Origin: Deltaproteobacteria bacterium
GTDB lineage: Bacteria; Myxococcota_A; UBA9160; UBA6930
Assembly: GCA_029261815.1 (NCBI GenBank)
Contig: JAJDAQ010000122.1
Span: 1 to 45,395 of the forward strand
DNA: 45,395 nt
Direction of reading: 5' to 3'
How positions within the stretch are numbered: the first letter of the stretch is position 1; each line of letters begins with the position of its first letter. The notes under the pieces are model-generated. The model did no database searches and was not told the origin of the DNA. It saw nothing but the letters and a program-made list of their open reading frames with translations. The translations under genes were made by a program, and so were the position numbers. Shown here piece after piece: positions 8,118 to 15,936 of the stretch.

Positions 8118-8465
8118 CTAGGGCGCCCGTTGAAGATAAGCGTGGACCGCGGGCAGTTCCTTCTCGAGATGGACGAGCGGCGGCATGGAGTTCGTGTTTC
8201 GCTTCGGCTCGTAGCCGGGCGGATATTCGTTGCGAACGACCTTGGCCGCGAGAAGTTCCAGGGAGGCCCCAGCGACTGCGGGCCCGACCGGGCCCGGTTG
8301 TGACGGGGTTCGGGAATGGCATGCGGTGCAGTTGGTCTCGAAGACCACCCGGCCGCGCTGGGCCAACGCGGCCGCGGGATCGTCCGCGGCGCCGTTATCG
8401 CAGCCGGCCGTGGCGACCAGGAGCACCAGGGTCATGACCATGAACCCGGTTCGTTTCGCTGTCAT
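8118..8465 (-). CDS. Lipoprotein cytochrome c (single heme)
   Basis: A 115-residue small c-type cytochrome. The N-terminus MTAKRTGFMVMTLVLLVATAGC is a lipoprotein signal with C22 as the likely acylated residue. The heme-binding motif C46-T-A-C-H50 and the distal ligand M94 in NSMPPL are present, as in class I cytochromes. It is probably anchored to the periplasmic side of a membrane as an electron carrier. I chose the ATG at 8465 because it gives the signal peptide and has GGAGGT 5 bases upstream; the frame is open further upstream. It converges with the MFS gene (9-base gap) and diverges from the phosphatidyltransferase gene. A partner oxidoreductase is not adjacent. Confidence 0.85.
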   Translation of the reverse strand: MTAKRTGFMVMTLVLLVATAGCDNGAADDPAAALAQRGRVVFETNCTACHSRTPSQPGPVGPAVAGASLELLAAKVVRNEYPPGYEPKRNTNSMPPLVHLEKELPAVHAYLQRAP

Positions 8466-8522
8466 TGGACCTCCACGAGCAAACGAGTCTAGGGACCTGA
8501 ATTCGCCCGGACCACGGTCGTC

Positions 8523-9095
8523 ATGCCCGCATTCGGTAACCTCGCTCCGATGGACGCCACTCCGCGGAAGTCCGCCTGGCGCACCCGCGCGAATGCGCTC
8601 ACGGCGGTGCGTTTCCTCGCCATCCCCTGGCTTGCGCTCGCCATCGTGCGCGGCGAAACCGGGTGGGCGCTTGGGCTCTTCGTGCTCGCGGTCGTCACCG
8701 ATCTCGTCGATGGTCGTGTCGCGCGCCACTACGGTGAGGTCTCGCCCCTCGGCGGTGTCTTTGACCATGCGACCGATGCGGCCTTCGTGGCGGTGGGCCT
8801 GGCTGCGGTGGGCGTCGGCGGCGAGCTGACGCTGTGGCTGCCGGCGGCGGTGCTGGCGGCCTTCATCCAGTACATGGTCGATTCGCGGGCCCCGGTGAAG
8901 CCGCTCCGGGCCAGCGCGCTCGGTCGCTGGAACGGAATCGCCTACTTCGTACTGCTAGGAGTCCCCGTCGTGCGCGACGGGCTGTCACTCGGATGGCCAC
9001 CGGCCGCCTTCACATCGGTTGCCGCCTGGCTGCTGCTGGCCTCGACCATCATCTCGATGGCCGATCGCTTCTCGTCCCAGCGGCGGAAGGCCTGA
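8523..9095 (+). CDS. CDP-alcohol phosphatidyltransferase family membrane protein
   Basis: A 190-residue (or 181 from ATG 8550) integral membrane enzyme. It carries the full CDP-alcohol phosphotransferase signature DxxDGxxAR...GxxxDxxxD: D60, D63, G64, A67, R68, D81 and D85 within DLVDGRVARHY and GGVFDHATD. The four Asp bind the divalent metal and the CDP-linked donor. The family makes phosphatidylglycerophosphate, phosphatidylserine, phosphatidylinositol and related lipids; this short form cannot be assigned to one product. The N-terminus RTRANALTAVRFLAIPWLA is typical of PgsA-like members. The start is uncertain between 8523 and 8550; a -10-like hexamer favours 8550. Confidence 0.85.
   Translation: MPAFGNLAPMDATPRKSAWRTRANALTAVRFLAIPWLALAIVRGETGWALGLFVLAVVTDLVDGRVARHYGEVSPLGGVFDHATDAAFVAVGLAAVGVGGELTLWLPAAVLAAFIQYMVDSRAPVKPLRASALGRWNGIAYFVLLGVPVVRDGLSLGWPPAAFTSVAAWLLLASTIISMADRFSSQRRKA
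8537..8542 (+). promoter_or_regulatory. -10-like TAACCT, 7 bases before ATG 8550
   Basis: TAACCT with spacer cgctccg precedes the ATG at 8550. If used, it would make the phosphatidyltransferase mRNA leaderless and would exclude the upstream ATG at 8523 as the start. Confidence 0.35.
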
Positions 9096-9265
9096 GCCGG
9101 CGGGGCGATCCAGCTCGAATCGCCTCCAGCGAGCGCGGCGGACTTTGCCACGGCGACGGCTCCGCACCAGCCACAGCGACTGTTTCCGGCATCGATCAGG
9201 GCTTTGCAGGCGCCACAGGCGGTGCGGGTCCGGACTCGGTCGGAAAGCGGCAGGCTCACGGGCAC
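8942..9265 (-). CDS. Possible small zinc-ribbon protein
   Basis: The roughly 240 bases between the phosphatidyltransferase and flippase-like genes contain, on the minus strand, a frame encoding CGACKALIDAGNSRCGWCGA. This is a textbook zinc ribbon (CxxC-x10-CxxC) followed by an Ala-rich segment. Start candidates are GTG 9265 or GTG 9259; the latter has GGAG 5 bases upstream. The frame continues to 8942, antisense to the last 154 bases of the phosphatidyltransferase gene, which is unusually long for a convergent overlap. Either the gene really ends there, or the true end is lost through a frameshift. It lies just downstream of the flippase-like gene on the same strand. Function unknown. Confidence 0.42.
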   Translation of the reverse strand: MPVSLPLSDRVRTRTACGACKALIDAGNSRCGWCGAVAVAKSAALAGGDSSWIAPPAQAFRRWDEKRSAIEMMVEASSSQAATDVKAAGGHPSDSPSRTTGTPSSTK

Positions 9266-9333
9266 TCCAGTGCGGGGGTCGCCTATGAGTGCACCGTCCG
9301 TACGAAACGGGTCGGAAATGTGAGCGATGGCGG

Positions 9334-10308
9334 CTATTCGGCCTCGCTGTCTCCGTAGAGTTCGCGGTTCGCCCTGCGAACGAAGAGGAGGCCGATCGCG
9401 GCGTTGAAGACCAGGAAGAAGTTGTGCTGGACGAAGCCGAACGCCGTCATCTTGGCCGGGTCCTGGTCGGGAAATAGCGTGATCCAGAGTGCGATCGCCA
9501 CGGCCCTAAACGGCCCTGGCACCAACGTCGCGCAGAAGATCAGGGGCAGGAAGCCCAGCATGTCTCGCAGGGGAATCTCGATGCCGAACAAAGCTGCGCA
9601 TTCCGAGTAGACCCAGATCGCGGACAACAGCGCGGGCGATCGAAACAAGACGATGGTGGCGAAGTGACCGATGTGGGCTTGTCGGAATGCATGGAAGATC
9701 TGCCGTTCCCGAAATGCCACGCCCGCAAAGCGTTCGCTGCGAAAGAAGATGAGGACAGCGACGACGGCAATGATCGCGCCGACGAAGGCAAAGCGGATCG
9801 CGCTGAGTTCGCGCGGCAGCACGTCGCTCGCGACCGTCCAGCCGATGAAGCCCCAGCCGATCAGGTAGACGGCCTCGCAGAACATGATGAACAGGATGCT
9901 TGAGCCGACCTGCCAACCCGGCACGCCCCGCGTGCGGTTCAGGTAGACGGCGATCGCGCCCTTGCCCACCTGCTCGTTCAACAGCGAGATGATGTAGGAC
10001 GATGCCCGGATGGGCAGGAGCCCCATGTAAGGAATCTTCGCGTTGAACCAGTTGACTGCGCGCCAGAGGACGAGCGTGTCGATGAGCAGATAGAGGATGG
10101 AGTACGGGACCATCAACGCGAGCCAAGTGATCCAGTCGACAGGCGCGAACACGCTTGCGAGGTAGGAGACGACGCCCTGGTCCCCCGCAACGGCCGCGAT
10201 CTTCCGGTACATCCAGCCGAAGCAGGCGAGCGTGATCACCCACGGAAGGAGCTTCTGCCAGAGCGGGCGCTTCGGCTTCGCAGGTGTGGATTCGGTCTCG
10301 TCGGTCAT
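9334..10308 (-). CDS. Flippase-like integral membrane protein (lysylphosphatidylglycerol synthase TM-region family)
   Basis: A 324-residue polytopic protein with about seven to eight hydrophobic segments, beginning LWQKLLPWVITLACFGWMYRKI. The segment YIISLLNEQVGKGAIAVYLNR and the later LPLIFCATLVPGPFRAVAIALW resemble the LPG_synthase_TM/UPF0104 family. In MprF this domain flips lipids; elsewhere it occurs alone in lipid or glycan export. It starts with ATG 10308 inside the stop of the upstream SDR gene (ATGA overlap) with GAGG as ribosome site, so the two are translationally coupled. Both ends are charged and likely cytoplasmic. Substrate unknown. Confidence 0.7.
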   Translation of the reverse strand: MTDETESTPAKPKRPLWQKLLPWVITLACFGWMYRKIAAVAGDQGVVSYLASVFAPVDWITWLALMVPYSILYLLIDTLVLWRAVNWFNAKIPYMGLLPIRASSYIISLLNEQVGKGAIAVYLNRTRGVPGWQVGSSILFIMFCEAVYLIGWGFIGWTVASDVLPRELSAIRFAFVGAIIAVVAVLIFFRSERFAGVAFRERQIFHAFRQAHIGHFATIVLFRSPALLSAIWVYSECAALFGIEIPLRDMLGFLPLIFCATLVPGPFRAVAIALWITLFPDQDPAKMTAFGFVQHNFFLVFNAAIGLLFVRRANRELYGDSEAE

Positions 10309-11237
10309 TCGGTTGCCTCGAGGAAGGTGGCGCGCAACGTGTCTTCAAGCGGTGTGAGGGAGATGCCCAGCGTCCTGGCAGCCGGGAGCGGGTCGATCGC
10401 ATCATCGTGATCGAGGACGCCTAGCATGGCGCGCGTGAGCGGTGGATTCTCGGAGATTCGCTCCATCAGGGCGGCGAACCCGGCGACGAGGAAGTAGGGG
10501 ATGGGAACGATCCGAGGTCCGCGTGCGCCGAGAACCTGGGCCACGCGCTGGACGAGTTCGCGATGGGATAGGGCGTGGGGCCCCGCCAGGTCGAGACGAT
10601 GGCTCGAGCCATCACGGACATCGCATGCCGCCTGGATTGCGCGAACCACGTCGCGCGTATCGATCGGTTGCTCCATGGAACGCCCGCCCCGCGCCAGGAA
10701 GGCGAACGGCGCGCGCGCCTTCCCTCCAAGCGCGGCCGCCGCGATCTCGCGCGGCCCGAGGACCATCGGGAGTCGCAAGATCGTGGCCGGAACCGCCGAT
10801 CCTGCCAGCAGCGCATCTGCGCGGCCCTTCGATGCCAGACACGCATTCGCGGCATCTGGCGCCGCGCCAAGGATGCTGAGACTCACGATGCGTTTGACCG
10901 AGGCCTTCTCGGCCGCTCGCGCAATGTGGGTCGATGTCCCCTCGTGCGCGTCGATGTATCGGGCGAGTGCGGTTTCCTTGAGGATGCCAACGAGATGGAC
11001 CCAGGCCCCGCATCCGTCTCCTGCGCGCCGGAGCGCTTCTTCGTCCGCATAGTCGAGAACGTGGATCTCGGGTGTACACGAGGGAGGAAGCGCTCGGAGT
11101 TGCTCTGCGGCGCGTTCAGATCGGACCACGGCGCGGACGGGGCGCCCGGCCCAGGCGCGGCACAGCGACTGTCCCAGGTGACCGTTTGCGCCCGTAATGA
11201 GGATCGGGTCAATGGTGTTCGACACGGACGGCAACAT
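10305..11237 (-). CDS. NAD(P)-binding atypical short-chain dehydrogenase/epimerase (NmrA/complex-I-39-kDa-like)
   Basis: A 310-residue Rossmann protein opening with ILITGANGHLGQSL (TGxxGxxG) and continuing with RPVRAVVRS. It then has VHLVGILKET, the KRIVSLSILGAAPDAANACLASKG segment and TILRLPMVLGP, all typical of extended or atypical SDRs that lack the classical YxxxK triad. Such proteins act as NAD(P)H-dependent reductases, epimerases or redox sensors on hydrophobic substrates. Start is ATG 11237 or GTG 11225; a -10-like TATGTT (minus strand, 11238-11233) lies 7 bases before the GTG and overlaps the ATG, which favours the GTG. It is first gene of a two- or three-gene operon with the flippase-like protein. 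Confidence 0.75.
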   Translation of the reverse strand: MLPSVSNTIDPILITGANGHLGQSLCRAWAGRPVRAVVRSERAAEQLRALPPSCTPEIHVLDYADEEALRRAGDGCGAWVHLVGILKETALARYIDAHEGTSTHIARAAEKASVKRIVSLSILGAAPDAANACLASKGRADALLAGSAVPATILRLPMVLGPREIAAAALGGKARAPFAFLARGGRSMEQPIDTRDVVRAIQAACDVRDGSSHRLDLAGPHALSHRELVQRVAQVLGARGPRIVPIPYFLVAGFAALMERISENPPLTRAMLGVLDHDDAIDPLPAARTLGISLTPLEDTLRATFLEATE

Positions 11238-11238
11238 A
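11233..11238 (-). promoter_or_regulatory. -10-like TATGTT, 7 bases before GTG 11225
   Basis: Read on the minus strand, TATGTT plus the 7-base spacer gccgtcc precedes GTG 11225, matching the leaderless spacing seen elsewhere in the window. The divergent gene starts at 11284. Confidence 0.35.
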
Positions 11239-11283
11239 CCACGACCGTCACGAGCAGGATTCAAGCTACCCTCCTGAGGCCCA

Positions 11284-11838
11284 ATGGACGCCATGAAGAT
11301 TATTCCCGATGAAGTGCTCGACCGGTTCGTCAGTGGCGTCAACCTGATGCCGGGGTCGCTGCGAGACCAGCTGGGATCCGACGCGACGGTCCTCGTGTTT
11401 CTGCGCCATTTCGGCTGCACCTTCTGTCGCGAAACGATCGCTGACCTTCGCGCGGCCTCGGAGTCCGTATCAGACTTCCCGCCGGTCCTGTTCTTCTTTC
11501 AGGGGTCGCCGCGGGAAGGTCGCGCCTTTCTTCGACATTACTGGCGCGATGCGCGCGCGGTCGCCGACGAGCCGCTGGCGTTCTATGAGGCATTCGATGT
11601 CTCGCGTGGCAGCTTCATGCAGATGATGGGACCGGGCGTCATCCGGTCGAAGCGTCGCGCCAACCGAAAGGGCCATTTCAACGGCGAACGGAACGGCGAT
11701 CTCTGGCGCATGCCCGGTCTGCTGATTGTGCGTGAGAACCAGGTGCTCTGGCGGCACGATTTCCAGCACGCGGCGGACCATCCGGATTTCGAACGCTTGC
11801 CGGCCATCCTCGGTGAGCTCGGGGAGGCACATGGTTAG
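11284..11838 (+). CDS. Thioredoxin-fold peroxiredoxin-like protein (AhpC/TSA_2, PRXL2 type)
   Basis: A 184-residue protein with VLVFLRHFGCTFCRETIADLR. This is the thioredoxin-fold active-site region with C45-T-F-C48 following a beta strand, as in the AhpC/TSA-like 'SelL/PRXL2' group. A second block, GLLIVRENQVLWRHDFQHAADHP, is the conserved C-terminal strand and helix of the same family. It is probably a cytosolic thiol reductase or peroxidase; no signal peptide is seen. Start at ATG 11284; ATG 11293 is possible. Its end overlaps the start of the lipoprotein hydrolase by 8 bases, so the two are coupled. Confidence 0.75.
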   Translation: MDAMKIIPDEVLDRFVSGVNLMPGSLRDQLGSDATVLVFLRHFGCTFCRETIADLRAASESVSDFPPVLFFFQGSPREGRAFLRHYWRDARAVADEPLAFYEAFDVSRGSFMQMMGPGVIRSKRRANRKGHFNGERNGDLWRMPGLLIVRENQVLWRHDFQHAADHPDFERLPAILGELGEAHG

Positions 11839-12766
11839 GCGATCCTCTAGACGAATCCGAACGATGATTGCGTGGTCCCTCCTGACCCTGTCGGTTTCGG
11901 GCTGCATCGCTCCGGGAGTGCCCGACCCCGTGAGCGAGGATGTTCCGCGCGGCGATCCGCCGGCTGCGTTGTGGGAAGGCGCCTTCGAGAGCGACGGAGA
12001 GAGACTGAACGCGATCGTGTACCAGGCGGCGGGTCCGGGACCTCATCCCGTGGCGATCCTGCTGCACGGGTTTCCGGGAAACGAGCGCAATCTCGATCTG
12101 GCGCAGGTGATGCGCCGTGGCGGATGGACCGTGGTCTTCTTCCACTACCGCGGGGCATGGGGCAGCGACGGCGCATTCTCCTTCTCGAATGCTGTGGCTG
12201 ATGTCCATGCGGTGATCGCTTCAGTCCGAGAGCCCACGTGGGCCGCGTCCCAGCGCATCGATCCGGATCGCATCGCGCTCGTCGGGCACAGCATGGGCGG
12301 GTTTCTCGCACTGCTGGCGGGCGCCGAGAACGATGGGGTGTCCTGCATCGCATCGCTCGCGGGAGCGAATCTGGGAGCGAACGCCCGGCTTGCAACGACT
12401 GAACCTGTACGAGCGCAGATGGCATCGACCCTCGATGAATGGATGTCGGGTCGGATCGCCGGAACGACGGGTGCCGAGTTGATCGATGACCTCGTCGCCG
12501 CAGGCCCGAGGATGGACTTGTCGAACCACGTCACCTCATTGTCGCGCCGCGGGGTTCTCCTGCTCGCAGCGACAGAGGACGAGACAGTCCCGATGGAGAG
12601 CCTCTATCTCCCGCTCGGCGAGGCACTCAGCAGCGCCGGGGCGCCCGACCTTTCCCTTCGGACGCTTGTCGACGACCATTCGTTCTCGAATCAACGCATT
12701 GCACTGTCTCGCGAACTGTGGTCTTTCCTGGAAACGGTCTGCGCGAACTCCCAGTCAAGACGTTAG
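11831..12766 (+). CDS. Lipoprotein alpha/beta hydrolase (dienelactone-hydrolase-like)
   Basis: A 311-residue protein with an N-terminal lipoprotein signal (MIAWSLLTLSVSGC, acylated Cys at 25) and an alpha/beta hydrolase domain. The oxyanion-region motif ILLHGFPGNERN, the nucleophile elbow VGHSMGG (S154), an acid in ATEDETVP and a terminal His in VDDHSFSN form a plausible catalytic triad. It is likely a membrane-anchored periplasmic esterase or peptidase-type hydrolase. The ATG at 11831 lies within the previous gene with GGGGAGG 4 bases upstream, which fixes the start. Substrate unknown. Confidence 0.82.
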   Translation: MVRRSSRRIRTMIAWSLLTLSVSGCIAPGVPDPVSEDVPRGDPPAALWEGAFESDGERLNAIVYQAAGPGPHPVAILLHGFPGNERNLDLAQVMRRGGWTVVFFHYRGAWGSDGAFSFSNAVADVHAVIASVREPTWAASQRIDPDRIALVGHSMGGFLALLAGAENDGVSCIASLAGANLGANARLATTEPVRAQMASTLDEWMSGRIAGTTGAELIDDLVAAGPRMDLSNHVTSLSRRGVLLLAATEDETVPMESLYLPLGEALSSAGAPDLSLRTLVDDHSFSNQRIALSRELWSFLETVCANSQSRR

Positions 12767-13000
12767 TCATCGGCGGTTCGGCCGCTCTAGCGGATAGGCG
12801 CTTGATTCCTGGATGCCGCTGCTTGATCGCGTGATCGATCGCGCGCAATGAAGACCCCGATCGCGCCGGGCTGTCCTCGACGCGGACGACGTCCGGCCTT
12901 GCCGCGCTTGCCGGTTGGACGCGACAGCCCTAACCCTTCCCGCACGCTCATCACGGCTGGTCTCGGACCGAGGTCAGCCGTCGTACTGAAGGAGAAGAAT

Positions 13001-13831
13001 ATGGATCCCGAGGCTCTCATCGAGAAATTGCAGGAAGCCCTGATTGGCTATGGCCCAAGCCTGATTGGCGCCATCGCAACGCTGGTCATCGGCTTTTTCG
13101 TGGCCAAGATCATCACCGGACTGATCCGACGAGCGTTGGTCCGCGCCGGGATCGACGAGACGCTGGTGAAGTTCGCCGGAAACATCGTCCAGATGGCGCT
13201 GATGGTCATGGTCGCGATCGCTGGACTCGAGCAACTCGGCGTCAATACGACCTCGTTCGCCGCTGTCCTCGCGGCCGCCGGCCTGGCGGTGGGCCTCGCC
13301 TTCCAGGATTCATTGTCGAACTTCGCGTCTGGCGTGCTGGTGATCATCTTCCGGCCGTTCAGCGTTGGGGACTTCGTCGAAGCCGGCGGCGTGAGCGGCA
13401 TCGTGGAAGAGGTCCAGATCTTCACGACGGTCCTTCGGACGCCGGACAACAAGCGCGTGATCGTCGGAAATTCGCAGATCACGGCCGACGCGATCACCAA
13501 CTACTCGGCCAACGACACCCGCCGCGTCGATATGGTCTTTGGCATCGGGTACACCGATGACATTGCGAAAGCGCGTCAGATCATCGCCGGGATTCTGGAA
13601 GCGGACGAGCGCGTGCTCGCGGAGCCCGCGGTCACGATCGCGGTCAACGAACTGGCCGATTCGAGTGTCAACTTCGTCGTGCGTCCCTGGGTGGCGACAC
13701 CCGACTACTGGGACGTTCACTTCGCCGTGACGGAGAAGGTCAAGCTCGCCTTCGATGCCGCCGGGGTCAGCATCCCGTTCCCGCAGACCGACGTCCATCT
13801 CCACGCGATCGGCAGCGACACCGCCGCCTGA
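13001..13831 (+). CDS. mscS: Small-conductance mechanosensitive channel (MscS family)
   Basis: A 276-residue MscS-type channel that opens on membrane tension to release osmolytes. It has three transmembrane helices. TM3 carries the pore signature (VLAAAGLAVGLAFQDSLSNFASGVLVIIF), followed by the beta domain PFSVGDFVEAGG..GIVEEVQIFTTVLRTPDN and the C-terminal alpha/beta cage ending in IPFPQTDVHL. Length and order match minimal MscS. The start at ATG 13001 is set by AAGGAG 6 bases upstream. The preceding 234 bases (12767-13000) hold no convincing gene; they contain three GATC sites close together near 12820-12840. It converges with mscL across a strong hairpin. Confidence 0.95.
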   Translation: MDPEALIEKLQEALIGYGPSLIGAIATLVIGFFVAKIITGLIRRALVRAGIDETLVKFAGNIVQMALMVMVAIAGLEQLGVNTTSFAAVLAAAGLAVGLAFQDSLSNFASGVLVIIFRPFSVGDFVEAGGVSGIVEEVQIFTTVLRTPDNKRVIVGNSQITADAITNYSANDTRRVDMVFGIGYTDDIAKARQIIAGILEADERVLAEPAVTIAVNELADSSVNFVVRPWVATPDYWDVHFAVTEKVKLAFDAAGVSIPFPQTDVHLHAIGSDTAA

Positions 13832-13837
13832 AATCGA

Positions 13838-13871
13838 CAACGCCCGACGCGCTTTCGCGCGTCGGGCGTTG
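13838..13871. terminator. Bidirectional hairpin between mscS and mscL
   Basis: A perfect 15-base-pair stem (13838-13852 with 13857-13871) with loop tttc sits 6 bases after the mscS stop and about 90 bases beyond the mscL stop. Its position between convergent genes suggests a shared terminator. There is no strong T-tract on either side. Confidence 0.65.
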
Positions 13872-13960
13872 CGTTCAGCACTTCGGCGCCACAGAGAATC
13901 GGCTCTACGAGGGTCGACGCCATGGGTCGTCCGCGGGCCGGGGCCCGCATCCCGGTCGCT

Positions 13961-14356
13961 CTAGCGGTTCTGCAGAGAGTCCCGAATCTCCGTCAGGAGC
14001 TGGATGTCCTTCGGCGGCTCAGCCGGTGCGGCTTCCTCTTCCTTCTTCTTCATCGAGTTCATGGCCTTGATGACCATGAAGATCGCGAAAGCCACGATCG
14101 CGAAGTCGAACACCGTCTGGACGAAGTTGCCCCAGTTCAGTGTGACAGCCGTTGCATCAGCGGTTGCCTCGACCAGGGTCACGGACAGTCCTGCAAAGTC
14201 GACGCCGCCAACCATGACGCCGATCGGCGGCATGAGCACGTCATTCACGAATGACGTGACGATCTTTCCGAACGCACCGCCAATGACGATGCCTACTGCC
14301 ATGTCGACAACGTTGCCGCGCATGGCGAAATCCTTGAATTCACTCGCCAGACTCAT
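13961..14356 (-). CDS. mscL: Large-conductance mechanosensitive channel
   Basis: A 131-residue protein with the standard MscL plan: N-terminal [27 protein letters not shown] (amphipathic helix and pore-lining TM1), a periplasmic loop, [25 protein letters not shown] (TM2) and a C-terminal helix after an Ala/Pro linker. It releases solutes during severe hypo-osmotic shock. Shine-Dalgarno GGAGG 6 bases before the ATG. The spacing to the pentapeptide gene upstream is about 130 bases, in which I see nothing else. Confidence 0.97.
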   Translation of the reverse strand: MSLASEFKDFAMRGNVVDMAVGIVIGGAFGKIVTSFVNDVLMPPIGVMVGGVDFAGLSVTLVEATADATAVTLNWGNFVQTVFDFAIVAFAIFMVIKAMNSMKKKEEEAAPAEPPKDIQLLTEIRDSLQNR

Positions 14357-14489
14357 CGAGTCCTCCGTTCAGGTGGGCGCCTCCAAGCAGGCGCGCGCCT
14401 CAACCTAACACGGAGACTCCGGGAGCGAACCCCGTTGAGTGCGCTCCGGCGCAGGTTGCGAGTGAGGGGAAGAGCCCCCGAGTGATGGT

Positions 14490-15185
14490 CTAGCGGCTGG
14501 CCGCGCTAGTCCGGCGCCGGCCGAACAGGCCCAGACCGACGACGCCAATGCCAAGCAGGATTGCGTTGGCGGGTTCGCTCAGGATCATGCCGGCCGAGGC
14601 CGGATTGAACCCGGTGGGGAACAGCGTTGCGAGGTCGTATTCGGCGCCGGTCCAGTTCGCGGTTCCAAGGTTTGTCGCGTTGCGGAGGTCCGCACCGTAG
14701 AACTGGCTCCCGGAAAGGTTGGCATTCGAGAAGTCGACGCGGTTCAAACGCGCGGTATTGAAGTTGGCGCCGATGAGGCTCGCGTTGGTGAAGTCGGCAC
14801 GCCGCACGTCCGCACCATTCCAGAGGGAGCCGTTCGCGACGAGCCCGACGCCGGAAAGGCGGCTTGCCACGGCGCCAATGAAGCTCGCATTGGTCGCCGT
14901 CACGCCGTCGAAGATCGCTCGGCTGAGGTTGGTCGCGGTTCCAGTCGCGCCCGAAATGTCGAAAGATGCGCCGAGGAAGCTGGTCCCGCTGAAGTCGGTC
15001 CGATTCAGGCTCGAACCGTCCAGGATGATGCCATCCAGGATCTCGAGCGTGTGGGTCTCGTTCGTGTGGACTTCGTCGATGTGGTTGCCGCCGAGCGTGA
15101 GAGCCGACGCGAATGCGGCACCCCCCGCTCCGAAGAAGGCCAGGAGAAGCAGCCCGATCGCGAGGATGAGGGGGCAACGACGCAT
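14490..15185 (-). CDS. Exported pentapeptide-repeat protein with a PEP-CTERM-like C-terminus
   Basis: A 231-residue protein. Residues 1-27 form a signal peptide (PLILAIGLLLLAFFGAGGAAFASA). Residues ~50-180 contain A(D/N)LxX-type pentapeptide repeats: NRTDFSGTSFLGASFD, RADFTNASLIGANFN, RVDFSNANLSGSQFYGADLRNA. These fold as a right-handed quadrilateral beta helix. The C-terminus reads SEPANAILLGIGVVGLGLFGRRR, i.e. Glu-Pro, a hydrophobic helix and an Arg cluster, as in PEP-CTERM sorting signals processed by exosortase. It is therefore probably secreted to the cell surface or biofilm matrix. The 185 bases upstream hold only presumptive promoter sequence. Confidence 0.75.
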   Translation of the reverse strand: MRRCPLILAIGLLLLAFFGAGGAAFASALTLGGNHIDEVHTNETHTLEILDGIILDGSSLNRTDFSGTSFLGASFDISGATGTATNLSRAIFDGVTATNASFIGAVASRLSGVGLVANGSLWNGADVRRADFTNASLIGANFNTARLNRVDFSNANLSGSQFYGADLRNATNLGTANWTGAEYDLATLFPTGFNPASAGMILSEPANAILLGIGVVGLGLFGRRRTSAASR

Positions 15186-15370
15186 GCTTTCTCATCGTCC
15201 ACGAAGGCCCACAGCTTGATTCGATCCGCATCGACCAAGTGTCCAGGGGCGCGAAGTCCCACGCGTTTGCTTCAGTCCTGCCGGTTGGTTGCCTAGCCGC
15301 TGCGCGGTCGCGAAGGTGATTCTCGCTCCAGGACCCGCTAAAACCCGGGCTGCCTACTCCGGAGTCGCCC

Positions 15371-15934
15371 ATGCGCAAGTGGATTCTCGACCTGCATCTC
15401 TACCTCGGCTTGTTATGCGCTCCGTACCTCGTGGTCTACGGCGTCTCTGCCATCGCATTCAACCACGACATCAAGGGCGGGAGTTCGACTTCACAGTGGA
15501 GCGCCGTCGTCGTAGCCGAGGGAGGAACCGATCTGGAGCGCGCCGAAGAGGTGCGCGACGCATTGGGTCTGGTCGGCTGGACGCCGGAGCGCTCGGTCAT
15601 TCGAACAGACGATGCGCTGCTGCGTTTCCGTGTCCAGAACCCGGGGCGCGACTATTTGATCGAATGGGATGACGCCACCGGAAGCACGGAAGTCGACGAA
15701 ACGCGCTCGTCCTGGATCGCGATTCTCCGCGGCATCCACGGCATGCGTGACCTGGAAGGCTCGGTCCTCGGCCCCGTCTGGTACGTGTACACGGAAGTCT
15801 CCTCGTGGGCACTCGCCTTCGCCGCGCTCAGTGGCATCTACCTGTGGCTGCCGCGTCGATCAGCCGCGCTTGGCACGGCCACGGTGGTCGCGGGTGCAGT
15901 CGTCCTGGCCGTGCTCTCCATCGGAGTCTGGTAG
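15371..15934 (+). CDS. PepSY-associated TM protein, first of a pair
   Basis: A 187-residue membrane protein starting RKWILDLHLYLGLLCAPYLVVYGVSAIAFNHD, the His-containing first helix of the PepSY_TM (PiuB-like) family. A soluble periplasmic portion with a PepSY-like fold follows (~45-130). GIHGMRDLEG and a second helix pair (WALAFAALSGIYLWLP) come next, then a final helix. Family members occur with siderophore uptake and ferric reductase systems and probably bind heme with conserved His. A GGAG site lies 6 bases before the ATG. The next gene follows after 2 bases and has the same architecture. Confidence 0.7.
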   Translation: MRKWILDLHLYLGLLCAPYLVVYGVSAIAFNHDIKGGSSTSQWSAVVVAEGGTDLERAEEVRDALGLVGWTPERSVIRTDDALLRFRVQNPGRDYLIEWDDATGSTEVDETRSSWIAILRGIHGMRDLEGSVLGPVWYVYTEVSSWALAFAALSGIYLWLPRRSAALGTATVVAGAVVLAVLSIGVW

Positions 15935-15936
15935 CC

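Noticed and set aside
12767..13000. Small gene before mscS (ATG 12848 in frame with mscS)
   Set aside because: It is simply an upstream extension of the mscS frame, Arg/Pro-rich and without homology; AAGGAG before ATG 13001 marks the true start.
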